Below are positions 16,166 through 24,910 of a stretch of 37,141 bases of DNA, piece by piece (position 1 is the first letter of the stretch; each line of letters begins with the position of its first letter). Location: NCBI GenBank assembly GCA_017443265.1, contig JAFSOU010000033.1:1-37141 (forward strand). Direction: 5' to 3'. The notes under the pieces are model-generated. The model had not been told where the DNA came from, did no database searches, and was given only the letters and a program-made list of their open reading frames with translations. Source of the DNA: Bacteroidales bacterium (GTDB lineage Bacteria > Bacteroidota > Bacteroidia > Bacteroidales > P3). The position numbers were made by a program, and so were the translations under genes.

Positions 16166-17434
16166 TTATCTAAGTTTTTTGCAGTTTTTTACGCATTTTC
16201 CGGTTTTGTCGATGTTGTGTATCACGCCGTTGAGCACCACTTCGGCACGGCCGTTGTCGAAATACGAAGCAGACTCATATTTGGCGGGTATCACCATTTT
16301 GCCTGTGGTGTCGATATATCCCCACCACACGCCGTCGCGCACTGCGGCAAGCCCTTCGCTGAAAGGGTAGGCGTTGGTGTATCTGAGCGGCACCACGATT
16401 TTCCCTTTGGCGTTGACAAATCCGTAACGGCCGTCTTTCTCCACCAATGCCAGTCCGTTGCGTAGCACGTAGGCGTTGGAACGTGTGCCGGCTGCTCCGT
16501 ATTCCATCGGGAGCACCATCTTTCCACGTCGGTTTATCATCCCGAACAAGGTGCCGTCGCTTACCATAGCCAAGCCGTTGCAGAAACTGTTTGCGTTGCG
16601 GTATTGGCATTTGACCACGGTTTTGCCTCGGGTGTTTACAAAACCCCACAGTCCGTCTTTTTTCACGGCGCACATCCCCTCGCTAACACGTTGCATGTCT
16701 TCGTAGATGAAAGGTGTTATGGGTTTCAGGTTTTTGCCGATAAGTGCCGCTTCGCCGTTGAGCACGGCAAAGGTGTATCCGTCCTGCATCTGTCCAAGTA
16801 GTTCGTATTTTATCGGCAACACCTCTTTTCCGTTGTGGTCGATGAAACCATAGCGGTCGTAGGCTTTCACCACAGCCACCCCTTCGGTGAAAGGGTAGGC
16901 ATATTCGTATATGGCGGGAATTGCCATCTGCCCTTTTTTGTCGATGAAACCGAAAACGAGGGAGCCAAGTCTGTCGTTGTTGACGGCCACCACTGCCAAA
17001 TCTTCGTAAAACGACGATGCTGAGACGAAGGTTGCGGGAATGACGATATTGCCGTCGGCGTCGAGAAATCCGTAGCGGTTGCTGTCCAAATATCGTGCCA
17101 GTCCGCAGCTGAAATAGTCCAAATCCTCATATTGGCAGGGAATCACTTCGCGTCCTGTGGAGTCGATGAGGCCGCACTTGCCCACTTCGAGCCATACTTT
17201 GCAGTAACCGTTCTGGAAACGGTCGGTTTCGATGTAAATGTTGGGGGTGAGGATTTTGCCGTCGTAGCGTTTGAAGCCGAAACGCCCGTCCTTGAATGTC
17301 TTTTGTATGCCGTCGATGAAATACAGGTCGCAGCCGCAGTCCTCGTCGTCCACATAAAGCGAATCGTTTTGCGATAAGGCTCCGAAACTGAATAGTGTGG
17401 CAAGCGCAGCAAGGACAATTGTTCGGGCGTTCAT
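16166..17434 (-). CDS. WG-repeat exported protein
   Basis: The 422-residue protein has a signal peptide (about 1-22, ending ALSQ) and about ten WG (KWG leptospira-type) repeats of roughly 36 residues covering the rest, for example YGFLDADGNIVIPATF, WGFVNTRGKTVVKCQY and WGYIDTTGKMVIPAKY. Such repeats build a beta-rich solenoid or propeller-like surface for binding; no enzyme motif is seen. After the signal there is an unusual DCGCD cluster. It is tied to the Bat operon: 3 bp after batE and directly abutting rseC. I infer a periplasmic or surface binding role linked to that complex; the ligand is unknown. Confidence 0.85.
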   Translation of the reverse strand: MNARTIVLAALATLFSFGALSQNDSLYVDDEDCGCDLYFIDGIQKTFKDGRFGFKRYDGKILTPNIYIETDRFQNGYCKVWLEVGKCGLIDSTGREVIPCQYEDLDYFSCGLARYLDSNRYGFLDADGNIVIPATFVSASSFYEDLAVVAVNNDRLGSLVFGFIDKKGQMAIPAIYEYAYPFTEGVAVVKAYDRYGFIDHNGKEVLPIKYELLGQMQDGYTFAVLNGEAALIGKNLKPITPFIYEDMQRVSEGMCAVKKDGLWGFVNTRGKTVVKCQYRNANSFCNGLAMVSDGTLFGMINRRGKMVLPMEYGAAGTRSNAYVLRNGLALVEKDGRYGFVNAKGKIVVPLRYTNAYPFSEGLAAVRDGVWWGYIDTTGKMVIPAKYESASYFDNGRAEVVLNGVIHNIDKTGKCVKNCKKLR

Positions 17435-17437
17435 AGC

Positions 17438-18208
17438 TTATATCGTTTCGATGTTGGATGTTTCTGTCCATCCGGTGTTGCCGTCGGCAAGTTTTATCTT
17501 CGTCCACTCGTTGATGGCGTCCTCCACTTCCACTTTGGTGCCTTCGTGCAGTAGAAATTTGTCGGCGGCGTCGTAGTCGGGAGAGGTTTTCACCGAAACA
17601 GCGGGCAGCATAATTATGGCCTCGTTGTGATTGTTGGCGCGGTTGTTGCTGGCGCAGAGGCTAATAAATGCCACAGAAAGAACAACGGTCAGCGTAAGCG
17701 CTGCAAAGAACGAAGTTTTTTTTGCGCTGTATGTTTTTGCAATGAAGAAAAACGCCCACACCCCACAAACAATGAGCATCAGTATTATGCAGGTTACAGC
17801 CCAGCCGTTGACCGAAAACAGTCCCACTATACTGTTTGCCCATTCGGAAAGGAAAAACGACGGCATCTCGTTGATGTTGTCGGTGGTTTTGCTGCGGGCG
17901 AATTCGAGGTTGTTTGCGATGTCGTTGTCGTTCGGCGAAAGACGATAGGCGCGCTCGTAGTTGAGTATTGCCCGTCCGAGGCTGCCGTTGCGGAATTCGG
18001 CGTTGCCGAGGTTGTAGTAGAGTGTCGCCGACTCGTAACCGGCGTCGAGTATCTGGTTGTACAGCTCGATGCTTTGTGGGTAGTTGCCGCTTTTGTACAG
18101 GCTGTTGGCTTGGTTGAAAAGCTCCTCGTTGGTTGCGGCAAAGAGGTTTGCCGAAATAGCCAGCAGCAGTGCGGCAATGGCCGTGATATGTTTCGTTGTT
18201 TGTAACAT
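17438..18208 (-). CDS. batE: BatE, TPR and SH3 membrane protein
   Basis: The 256-residue protein has a signal peptide (about 1-24), two to three TPR units (about 27-105, with YNLGNAEFRNGSLGRAILNYERA), two TM helices (about 130-185) and a C-terminal bacterial SH3-like domain (about 200-254, VSVKTSPDY, WTKIKLADGNTGW). This is the BatE layout of Bacteroidetes aerotolerance operons. The TPR and SH3 parts probably face the periplasm and bind partners or peptidoglycan. It starts 3 bp after batD. Confidence 0.85.
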   Translation of the reverse strand: MLQTTKHITAIAALLLAISANLFAATNEELFNQANSLYKSGNYPQSIELYNQILDAGYESATLYYNLGNAEFRNGSLGRAILNYERAYRLSPNDNDIANNLEFARSKTTDNINEMPSFFLSEWANSIVGLFSVNGWAVTCIILMLIVCGVWAFFFIAKTYSAKKTSFFAALTLTVVLSVAFISLCASNNRANNHNEAIIMLPAVSVKTSPDYDAADKFLLHEGTKVEVEDAINEWTKIKLADGNTGWTETSNIETI

Positions 18209-18211
18209 AGT

Positions 18212-20101
18212 CTATTTCAATTGGTTTTCGAGGTCGAGAATCATTTGCAGAGCCTGATTGTATATGGCTTGTTTTTTAGATGTGCTGTCGCCTGGGGCGA
18301 AGCGTGCGAAATCCACATCGCCTATGGTCTTCATAATGGTTTGTGTTACCTGTGGAGCCACGTTGCGGCTTTCGAGGGTTTCCTGAATGGTTTCCGACGA
18401 CAGCTGCGATGTGGGTATTGTGAATTTGTCGGAAACGTAGCCCCAAATAGCTTGGTAGATTTCGATGTAGAAACGTTCGTCGTCGTTGTCGGCTAGGAAT
18501 TTCTCGGCTTTGCGCAGACGTTTCTTGGCTTGTTTAGTGGCTTTGCGCAGACGCACGGCACCGAGGTCGGCGTTGTCTTTTCTTATTTTGCGGAAAGCCA
18601 ATACAGCGGCCACTGCCAGCAATATAGGCAGCAGAAACAGGATCCAGAACAGCGGCGTGCCGAAGAACGAGTGCCCGGTTTTTTGCAGCGAAGGATCGAC
18701 TGTTTTTATGTATTCGATGTCGTTGTTAAGCAGTTTGACATTGTTTTTGGCTGTAGCACTGCCGTTCGACGAGGTGCCGTCGCCTTTGGCCACATCGATG
18801 TCGAAACTGCCGGTGGTCTTGGTTACGAAAGTCTTGCTGTGCGGATTGAAATACACTAGTTTGGCTGCGGGTATGGTGTATTTGCCTTCGTTGCGCGGTA
18901 TCAGTATCCACTCAAAGGTCTTGCTGCCCGAAACTCCTGCCGAGGTGCGTTTTATGTTGGAGTTCACCTTGGGCTCGTACACTTCAAACGAGGGAGGAAA
19001 CTGGATGTCCACATTGTCGATAAGCATTATGTTGCCTTTGCCCGAGATGGTGAGGGTGTATGTGAGGGCTTCGTTGGCTTTCAGTTTCTTGGTGTCCACG
19101 CTGCTTTTTACGGAGAAATCGCCGCAGGCTCCGTAATAGCCTTCGGGCTCGTTGGGAAGTGGTTTGACGTTGATGGACAACGAGTTGGATTTTATTTTCT
19201 TGTTCACGGCTTGATAAGAGCTACCGCCGAAGAAGGGGTCGTCGAAGAAAATGTCGAAAATGTTGCCCGACTGCCGGCGGTTGCTTTGCACCTGCACAAT
19301 TGCCGAAACTTCAGTGCTTATTGGCGAGAGGGTGAGTGTGCCAGTCTCCTGCGGAAACAGTGCTATTTTGCGAATGTCGTAGCAGGCATAGGTCTGACCG
19401 TTTACAGTTTCTTGGTGCTGCTGAGGGTTGGAGGATTCATCGGTGAGGTCCTCGCTCCAGAATCCTTTGTTGCTCGGCAGTTTGTCTATCTGGAACTGCC
19501 GTACCTGAAGCTGGGTGTACAAACGGTATGTAACAATTATCTCCTCGCCTTGGTAGGCGGACGATTTGTTGGCTATTGCCCTGACAAACAGCGATTTGTC
19601 GGAGATGTTGGCATTCTGCTGTTGAGGTTGCTGCTGCTGTTGCTGCCCCGCGTTTTGCTGTTGCCGTGCTTGTTGTTGGTTGCCGGCCGATTTTTCCACG
19701 GTGATGGTTACGGGGTCGCTGCTGATGGTCTTTCCGTCGACTACGCAGGAGGCGGAGCCGATGGTTACTTTGCCTTCGCTGCTGGCTGTAAAGTTGTAGG
19801 TGTACGAAATGTCAAAGGTGCTGGTCTGACGGCCATTTACAATCGACATGCTGGAGCTATGCGATTGGAAGGGTCCGCCCTGGTAGTTCAGCCCTTTGAA
19901 CGAGGGGGCTCTGAAATTGGAGTGTTCGGCGTTTACCGAGAATTTTACGCTGAACCTCTGTCCAACGCCCACGGTGCTTGGTGCCGAAACCGACAGTCGC
20001 GGGTTTTGCGCCAAGGCGCCTGCCATGGTGCAAAGCAGGGCCAATATGGCTAAGGTTTTGCCTAAGAAAATGGATGTCGTAGATATGTTGTTTCTTTTCA
20101 T
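18212..20101 (-). CDS. batD: BatD, aerotolerance Ig-like membrane protein
   Basis: The 629-residue protein matches BatD. It has a signal peptide (about 1-31, ending ALAQ), several periplasmic Ig-like beta domains (about 35-470), a TM helix (about 479-503) and a cytoplasmic C-terminal helical part of about 125 residues rich in Lys and Arg. A Gln-rich linker (about 139-163) separates the first Ig-like domain from the next, FVRAIANKSSAYQGEEIIVTY in short. BatD works with the VWA proteins BatA/BatB; its exact role is unresolved. It is 4 bp downstream of batC. Confidence 0.88.
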   Translation of the reverse strand: MKRNNISTTSIFLGKTLAILALLCTMAGALAQNPRLSVSAPSTVGVGQRFSVKFSVNAEHSNFRAPSFKGLNYQGGPFQSHSSSMSIVNGRQTSTFDISYTYNFTASSEGKVTIGSASCVVDGKTISSDPVTITVEKSAGNQQQARQQQNAGQQQQQQPQQQNANISDKSLFVRAIANKSSAYQGEEIIVTYRLYTQLQVRQFQIDKLPSNKGFWSEDLTDESSNPQQHQETVNGQTYACYDIRKIALFPQETGTLTLSPISTEVSAIVQVQSNRRQSGNIFDIFFDDPFFGGSSYQAVNKKIKSNSLSINVKPLPNEPEGYYGACGDFSVKSSVDTKKLKANEALTYTLTISGKGNIMLIDNVDIQFPPSFEVYEPKVNSNIKRTSAGVSGSKTFEWILIPRNEGKYTIPAAKLVYFNPHSKTFVTKTTGSFDIDVAKGDGTSSNGSATAKNNVKLLNNDIEYIKTVDPSLQKTGHSFFGTPLFWILFLLPILLAVAAVLAFRKIRKDNADLGAVRLRKATKQAKKRLRKAEKFLADNDDERFYIEIYQAIWGYVSDKFTIPTSQLSSETIQETLESRNVAPQVTQTIMKTIGDVDFARFAPGDSTSKKQAIYNQALQMILDLENQLK

Positions 20102-20105
20102 AATG

Positions 20106-20888
20106 TTACCAGTCTTTTTCCACTCTGCCTCCGGAGGGGATTTTTACTTTCTGTTTTTCAAGTGTGTTTTTCTCTTTGTTTTTCAGGGCTTCGAGCATGC
20201 GTTCGGCGTCGGCTTTCTTTTTCTGCTGGTCTTTGTTCTGTTGCTGCTGCTGCTGTTGTTTTTGCTTGTCCTGATTTTGTTTGTCTTGGTTCTGCTGTTG
20301 TTGCTGTTGCTGGTTCTGTTGGTTGTCTTTTTTGTCTTGGTTTTGTTGCTGCTGTTTTTGTTGTTGGTTCTGGTTTTGCTGGTTTTGGTTTTGCTGGTTC
20401 TGCTGGTTTTGCATTTCTTGTTTCAGCAGCTGCTGGGCCATGGCTAGGTTGTATTTTGTGTTGTTGTTCTTGTCCGACACTCGCAGCGAGTTTTTGTAGG
20501 CCTCCACAGCCTCTTGATACGATTTGATGGCTTGGTCGGGAGCAGTGTCGCGTTTCCCGAGTCCCTCCTGCAGCGCGCAGTTGCCCAAGTTGTGCAGTGC
20601 GGCGCTTTTTTCTTTCTCGTCTATTTCCGGTGCTTCGGCGGCTTTGGCGTAGTATTTTTTTGCTTCGGTGTAGCGTTTTTGGCGGTACATAGCGTTGCCG
20701 AGGTTGTATTGCGCTTTGTAGAAAGTGCTGTCCTGAACGAGCGAACGCCTGTATGCTATTTCGGCTTCGCTGTATTTCTTTTCTTTGTACAGGCTGTTGC
20801 CTTTGCGTGCCGACTTGCGGTAGTCCTGTGCCTGCATTGCACCGCAAACAACCAAAAGCGTTACAAGTATATATATTGCGTGTTTCAT
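20106..20888 (-). CDS. batC: BatC, TPR protein with Gln-rich region
   Basis: The 260-residue periplasmic protein has a signal peptide (about 1-20), TPR units (about 24-150: GNSLYKEKKYSEAEIAYRRS, YNLGNAMYRQKRYTEAKKYY), and then a striking Gln/Asn/Lys/Asp low-complexity segment (about 158-222). A short basic tail ends GGRVEKDW. The TPR-plus-Q-rich plan is the normal one for Bacteroidetes BatC. It lies 12 bp after batB and 4 bp before batD. Confidence 0.87.
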   Translation of the reverse strand: MKHAIYILVTLLVVCGAMQAQDYRKSARKGNSLYKEKKYSEAEIAYRRSLVQDSTFYKAQYNLGNAMYRQKRYTEAKKYYAKAAEAPEIDEKEKSAALHNLGNCALQEGLGKRDTAPDQAIKSYQEAVEAYKNSLRVSDKNNNTKYNLAMAQQLLKQEMQNQQNQQNQNQQNQNQQQKQQQQNQDKKDNQQNQQQQQQQNQDKQNQDKQKQQQQQQQNKDQQKKKADAERMLEALKNKEKNTLEKQKVKIPSGGRVEKDW

Positions 20889-20900
20889 CGTGATGGTGGT

Positions 20901-21968
20901 TTATCTGTTGTCGGGGCTTTTGCCGAAAATGTTTTTGTAGTTCAGTACTTTGTTTCTTCGTTCGAAAATAAGCAGGTCGATTATTATCAGCAGTATGGCG
21001 AAAATCAGCGGGTATTGGAATTTGCTTTCGTATTCGGAAAACATCTGTTCGCCGTAGTTCTTTTTGTCGAGTTTGCTAATGCGGTCTATAATTTCCTCTA
21101 TTCCTGCTGTGATATTATTGGCGGGCACAAAGGTGCCGTTGCCGGCTTGTGCTATCTGTTGCAGCATCTGTTCGTTGAGTCGTGTGGTAACGGGGTTGCC
21201 GTCGCGGTCCTTTTTGTAGCCTAGCCTTGTGCCGCGCGAGTACTGCGGTATAGGCACTCCGTTTTGGGTTCCCATCCCAATGGTGTTCACCACAATGCCT
21301 TCGGCGTACGCCATTTTTGCCATCTCCACAGCGTCGTCCTCGTGGTCCTCGCCGTCGGAAATGATTATTATTGTGCGGCTTTTGTTTTTCTCCCATGGTA
21401 TGTCCTCGTTGCCGTAGCCGAAAGTTTCCATACATTTGGCAATGGCTTCGCCTATGGCTGTGCCCTGATATTCGATCATGTCGGTGCTTACTGCGTCGAG
21501 AAACATCTTGGCTGCGCCGTAGTCGCTCGTAAGGGGCAGCTGTGTGTAGGCTTTTCCGGCGAAGATTATCAAAGCCACTCGGTCGTTGGTGAATTGTCCG
21601 ATAAGGTCGGAGACGCTTTTTTTGGCACGTTCCAGTCGGTTGGGCTGCACGTCCTCGGCCAGCATGCTGTTGGATATGTCCAAAGCAATTGCCACGTCGA
21701 TGCCGGCGCGTTCGCCTTTCACCATCTTCGAACCCATCTGCGGGTTGGCCAAGGCTATTATGAGCAAGGCAAGGGCTGCCAGAAGGATGCCGAATTTGGT
21801 GTGCGACTTGATATTGGAGACATCGGGTGTCAAGTGGTTGTACATACTGCTTTCGGCAAAGGCAAGGGCTCTCTTGCGGCGACGAATGCGTATATATATG
21901 TACAAAACCAGCAACGCCGGAATTATCAGCAGCAGATATAGAAGTGCGGGATGTTCGAAATGTATCAT
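20901..21968 (-). CDS. batB: BatB, VWA-domain membrane protein
   Basis: The 355-residue protein has two N-terminal TM helices (about 8-27 and 58-75), a von Willebrand A domain with a complete MIDAS start, DISNS at 97-101, followed by later Thr and Asp metal-site residues (TQLPLTSD, ISDGEDHEDD), and a C-terminal TM helix (about 317-334). VWA domains bind partners through a divalent metal. It is paired with the related BatA 12 bp upstream, and the two probably form a membrane complex with the MoxR ATPase. Confidence 0.9.
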   Translation of the reverse strand: MIHFEHPALLYLLLIIPALLVLYIYIRIRRRKRALAFAESSMYNHLTPDVSNIKSHTKFGILLAALALLIIALANPQMGSKMVKGERAGIDVAIALDISNSMLAEDVQPNRLERAKKSVSDLIGQFTNDRVALIIFAGKAYTQLPLTSDYGAAKMFLDAVSTDMIEYQGTAIGEAIAKCMETFGYGNEDIPWEKNKSRTIIIISDGEDHEDDAVEMAKMAYAEGIVVNTIGMGTQNGVPIPQYSRGTRLGYKKDRDGNPVTTRLNEQMLQQIAQAGNGTFVPANNITAGIEEIIDRISKLDKKNYGEQMFSEYESKFQYPLIFAILLIIIDLLIFERRNKVLNYKNIFGKSPDNR

Positions 21969-21980
21969 AGTTGCAGAGGT

Positions 21981-22994
21981 TTATGGAGTTGTTTTAAAAT
22001 AGGTGAGACTTAGCAGTATTTGGAGTGCAAGGGCGGCGACGGCTGTTATCAAAAACGGCAGATGCTCGTCCTTGGTCTGGTTGTATTGCGTTACGTCGAT
22101 TTTTGTTTTCTCCATCTGGTCTATTTCTTTGAAGATGGATTCGAGCGATTTCTTGTTTGTGGCACGGAAATACATTCCTCCATCGGTTAGTTCGGCCATG
22201 TTTTTCATCAGAGGCTCGTCTATCTCCACGGGGATGTTCTGGTATTGCACGTGCGTGCCGAACGGTGTCTGCACTTTGAAAGGGTAGGGGGCTTCGCCGC
22301 GGGTGCCCACACCTATTATATATAGTCGTATGCCGTATAGTGCGGCTATTTCGGCAGCCGACTGCGGATCTACGGCTCCGCGGTTGTTCACACCGTCGGT
22401 GAGCAGTATTATCACTTTGCTCACTGCCTTGCTGTCCTTTATGCGGTTGATGGCCGTGGCAAGGCCGTCGCCTATGGCCGTTCCGTCTTCAACAACGCCG
22501 TACTCCACTTTGTCGAGCTGGCTCAGAAGCACGCCGTGGTCGATGGTGAGAGGGGTTTGGGTGAATGCCTCGCCGGCAAACACCACCAGTCCCATGCGGT
22601 CGGTCTTGCGTCCGTCGATAAAATCTTTGGCCACGCTCTTGGCGGCTTTCAGACGGTTGGGCTTGAAATCCTCGGCAAGCATGGTGCCCGACACGTCGAG
22701 GGTGAGCATTATGTCTATGCCCTCTACCTGCATCTCCTGCCGGCTGAGTTTCGACTGCGGACGTGCCATTGCCAATATGGCGGCGGAAAGGGCTATCATC
22801 TGCAATACAAAAAGCAGTGGCATAAGCCGTTGTCGCAGTGTCTTTTTTATCTTTACAGCAAAAAATCCGATGTCGGAGAAATGAAGGTCGGGTTTCTGTT
22901 TGCGGTATTTTACGATGTACCATGCTATTGCGGCGGGCACTAGCAGCAGCAGTAGAAGCAGTTTGGGGTTGGCAAATGTTATCTGTGAGAGCAT
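21981..22994 (-). CDS. batA: BatA, VWA-domain membrane protein
   Basis: The 337-residue protein has an N-terminal TM helix (about 10-28), a second at about 57-76, a VWA domain with MIDAS DVSGT at 100-104, a later TPLTIDHG and LLTDGVNNRG segment, and a C-terminal TM helix (about 315-332). It resembles BatB in plan but has the DxSGT form of the metal motif. It starts 3 bp after the 324-residue gene. Confidence 0.9.
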   Translation of the reverse strand: MLSQITFANPKLLLLLLLVPAAIAWYIVKYRKQKPDLHFSDIGFFAVKIKKTLRQRLMPLLFVLQMIALSAAILAMARPQSKLSRQEMQVEGIDIMLTLDVSGTMLAEDFKPNRLKAAKSVAKDFIDGRKTDRMGLVVFAGEAFTQTPLTIDHGVLLSQLDKVEYGVVEDGTAIGDGLATAINRIKDSKAVSKVIILLTDGVNNRGAVDPQSAAEIAALYGIRLYIIGVGTRGEAPYPFKVQTPFGTHVQYQNIPVEIDEPLMKNMAELTDGGMYFRATNKKSLESIFKEIDQMEKTKIDVTQYNQTKDEHLPFLITAVAALALQILLSLTYFKTTP

Positions 22995-22997
22995 AGC

Positions 22998-23972
22998 TTA
23001 TTCGGTTTTGTCGTTTTGTTTTTGCTGCATCTGTAGCAGACGTTGTTTGGTGGTTGCGGCGGTTTGCGACACGAAATCCACCGACTGGCTCATCGAACGG
23101 TCGTGTTCCCACGGCTGCGGCTCGGCTTTGGCAAATTTTACTAGGTCGGCGGTTTGCAGTATCTGGCGCAGGTTGTCGTTCTGTTCGGCGCTGATGTCCT
23201 GTTTTTCCGAGCAGGCCTCGGTAATCTGGTCGGAGGTCATTTCGGCGGCGTCGATGTCGTATTGGTTGTATAGGTATTGGCGAAGTATATCGGTGAGGTT
23301 GGTGTGGTATTCCTTGGCACGGCCCTGTTTCCAAAGTCCTTGGGTGCGCAAATCTTCGAGTTGCGAAAGTGCGAGAGTGTCGGCCGGAATGTCCGGTTTC
23401 GGTGCTGCAGGGGTATCTTTCTTCTTGTTTTTCAGATGTTTGCGCAGGAACCACACGCCGACAGCTATTGCGGCAATGGCCAGCACAAGCAGTATCCACG
23501 GAAGTATCTCCTTGAAAGTGAGCGGTACTTTCATTATGTCTTCAATATCCTTGATGGCCTGAGTAGTGTCCACCTCCACGCTGTTCACGGTCAGGTACAT
23601 CGGTTCGGTCCATATCGCGTTGGCGGAGTCGCCGCCCTGTTGGTAACGCACGGCAAGCGGGTTGATGGTGTCGTGGCCTTCGGAGAACGATGTTATTGTC
23701 GAGAGTTGGGTGATTTTCAGGATTTTGCCATTGCCGTCGCGAGTGGTGTCCATGCTCTGGCTTATCACTTCTATTCCGTTTTGCGATATTTCGTCGGGAG
23801 CAGGGAAAAGTAGGAATTCATCACCCATGTTTTCCGCCGACACGGCAAGGCGCACGTGGTCGCCTATGGTGATGTCGGTGGTGTCGAGCGACGACGATAC
23901 CTTTATCTGCGCATTTGCCGTAACGCAGGCGCACAACGAAAAAATGGCCAGTATGTATTTGATTCTTGTCAT
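22998..23972 (-). CDS. Bat-operon membrane protein with periplasmic Ig-like domain
   Basis: The 324-residue protein has a signal peptide (about 1-22, ending ANAQ), a periplasmic beta domain (about 23-135) like the Ig-like domains of BatD, one TM helix (about 156-176) and a cytoplasmic helical part (about 185-324) with a Lys/Pro linker. A protein of this plan is common between DUF58 and batA in Bacteroidetes operons and usually carries no name. From layout I infer that it bridges periplasm and cytoplasm in the Bat/MoxR complex. It is 5 bp after the DUF58 gene and 3 bp before batA. Confidence 0.75.
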   Translation of the reverse strand: MTRIKYILAIFSLCACVTANAQIKVSSSLDTTDITIGDHVRLAVSAENMGDEFLLFPAPDEISQNGIEVISQSMDTTRDGNGKILKITQLSTITSFSEGHDTINPLAVRYQQGGDSANAIWTEPMYLTVNSVEVDTTQAIKDIEDIMKVPLTFKEILPWILLVLAIAAIAVGVWFLRKHLKNKKKDTPAAPKPDIPADTLALSQLEDLRTQGLWKQGRAKEYHTNLTDILRQYLYNQYDIDAAEMTSDQITEACSEKQDISAEQNDNLRQILQTADLVKFAKAEPQPWEHDRSMSQSVDFVSQTAATTKQRLLQMQQKQNDKTE

Positions 23973-23977
23973 CGGTG

Positions 23978-24856
23978 TTACATTTTATGTCCTCGCATCT
24001 TGAATAGTTTCATAAGCGGTTTCACGTAGTCGTCGTCGGTAAGTATCGGCGTGTTGTCTATGCCGTATTTTGTGAAAATGTTCTGCAGTTGTGCTTCGTG
24101 CTCGGCGTATGCTTTGGCGAAGGCATTGCGTACGCTTTCGTCGGAAGTGTCGATACAGATGCGTTTTTGGCTTTCTTGGTCGAAGAAGTTTACCAAGCCC
24201 ATCTGCGGCAGGGTTTGCTCGTTGCGGTCGGCTATGCGCAGGGCCACAATGTCGTGCTTTTTGGCGGCTATTTTCAGGGGCTCGTCGAAGTTGCGGTCGT
24301 AGAAATCGCTGATAATGAAAGTGGTGGAGCGTTTTTTTGTTACATTGGTGAAATATTTAAGCGCTTGTGCGATGTCGGTGTAGGTGTTTTCGGGCTCGAA
24401 GGTGATTAGCTCGCGTATGATTCTGAGTATGTGTGTCGAACCTTTTTTTGGCGGGATGAATTTCTCGATTTTGTTGCTGAAAAAAATCACCCCCACCTTG
24501 TCGTTGTTCTGAATGGCGGAGAAAGCCAGCACGGCGGCCAGTTCGGCAATCATGTCCTTTTTCAGGCTGGTGTGCGTGCCGAAGTCGTTGGAGCCGCTCA
24601 CGTCGATAAGCAGCATCACCGTAAGTTCGCGCTCTTCCTCGAAAATTTTCACGTAAGGGTGGTTCAGACGTGCGGTAACGTTCCAGTCGATGTTGCGAAC
24701 GTCGTCGCCGTACTGGTATTCGCGCACCTCGCTGAAAGCCATGCCGCGTCCGCGGAAAGCGCTGTGGTACTCGCCCGAGAACATCTGCTGCGAGAGCCCG
24801 CGCGCTTTGATCTCTATCTTGCGAACCCGCTTGAATAATTCCTTCTCGTTGTCCAT
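23978..24856 (-). CDS. DUF58 family protein
   Basis: The 292-residue cytoplasmic protein has the DUF58 signature YQYGDDVRNIDWNVTAR (residues 47-63), followed by a VWA-like fold with DVSGS at 85-89. It has no TM helix, unlike longer DUF58 proteins. Members are encoded next to MoxR ATPases and are thought to be their partners or substrates. It lies 54 bp after moxR. Confidence 0.9.
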   Translation of the reverse strand: MDNEKELFKRVRKIEIKARGLSQQMFSGEYHSAFRGRGMAFSEVREYQYGDDVRNIDWNVTARLNHPYVKIFEEERELTVMLLIDVSGSNDFGTHTSLKKDMIAELAAVLAFSAIQNNDKVGVIFFSNKIEKFIPPKKGSTHILRIIRELITFEPENTYTDIAQALKYFTNVTKKRSTTFIISDFYDRNFDEPLKIAAKKHDIVALRIADRNEQTLPQMGLVNFFDQESQKRICIDTSDESVRNAFAKAYAEHEAQLQNIFTKYGIDNTPILTDDDYVKPLMKLFKMRGHKM

Positions 24857-24910
24857 TTGTTTACAGTCCTGATATTTTTTTTGTCGAAAAAACCAACTTT
24901 ATAACTATGA

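Noticed and set aside
20221..20415. Gln-codon tract as a stand-alone microsatellite
   Set aside because: It is coding, in the usual position for BatC, and mixes CAG, CAA, AAC and AAG codons; kept only as a protein feature.
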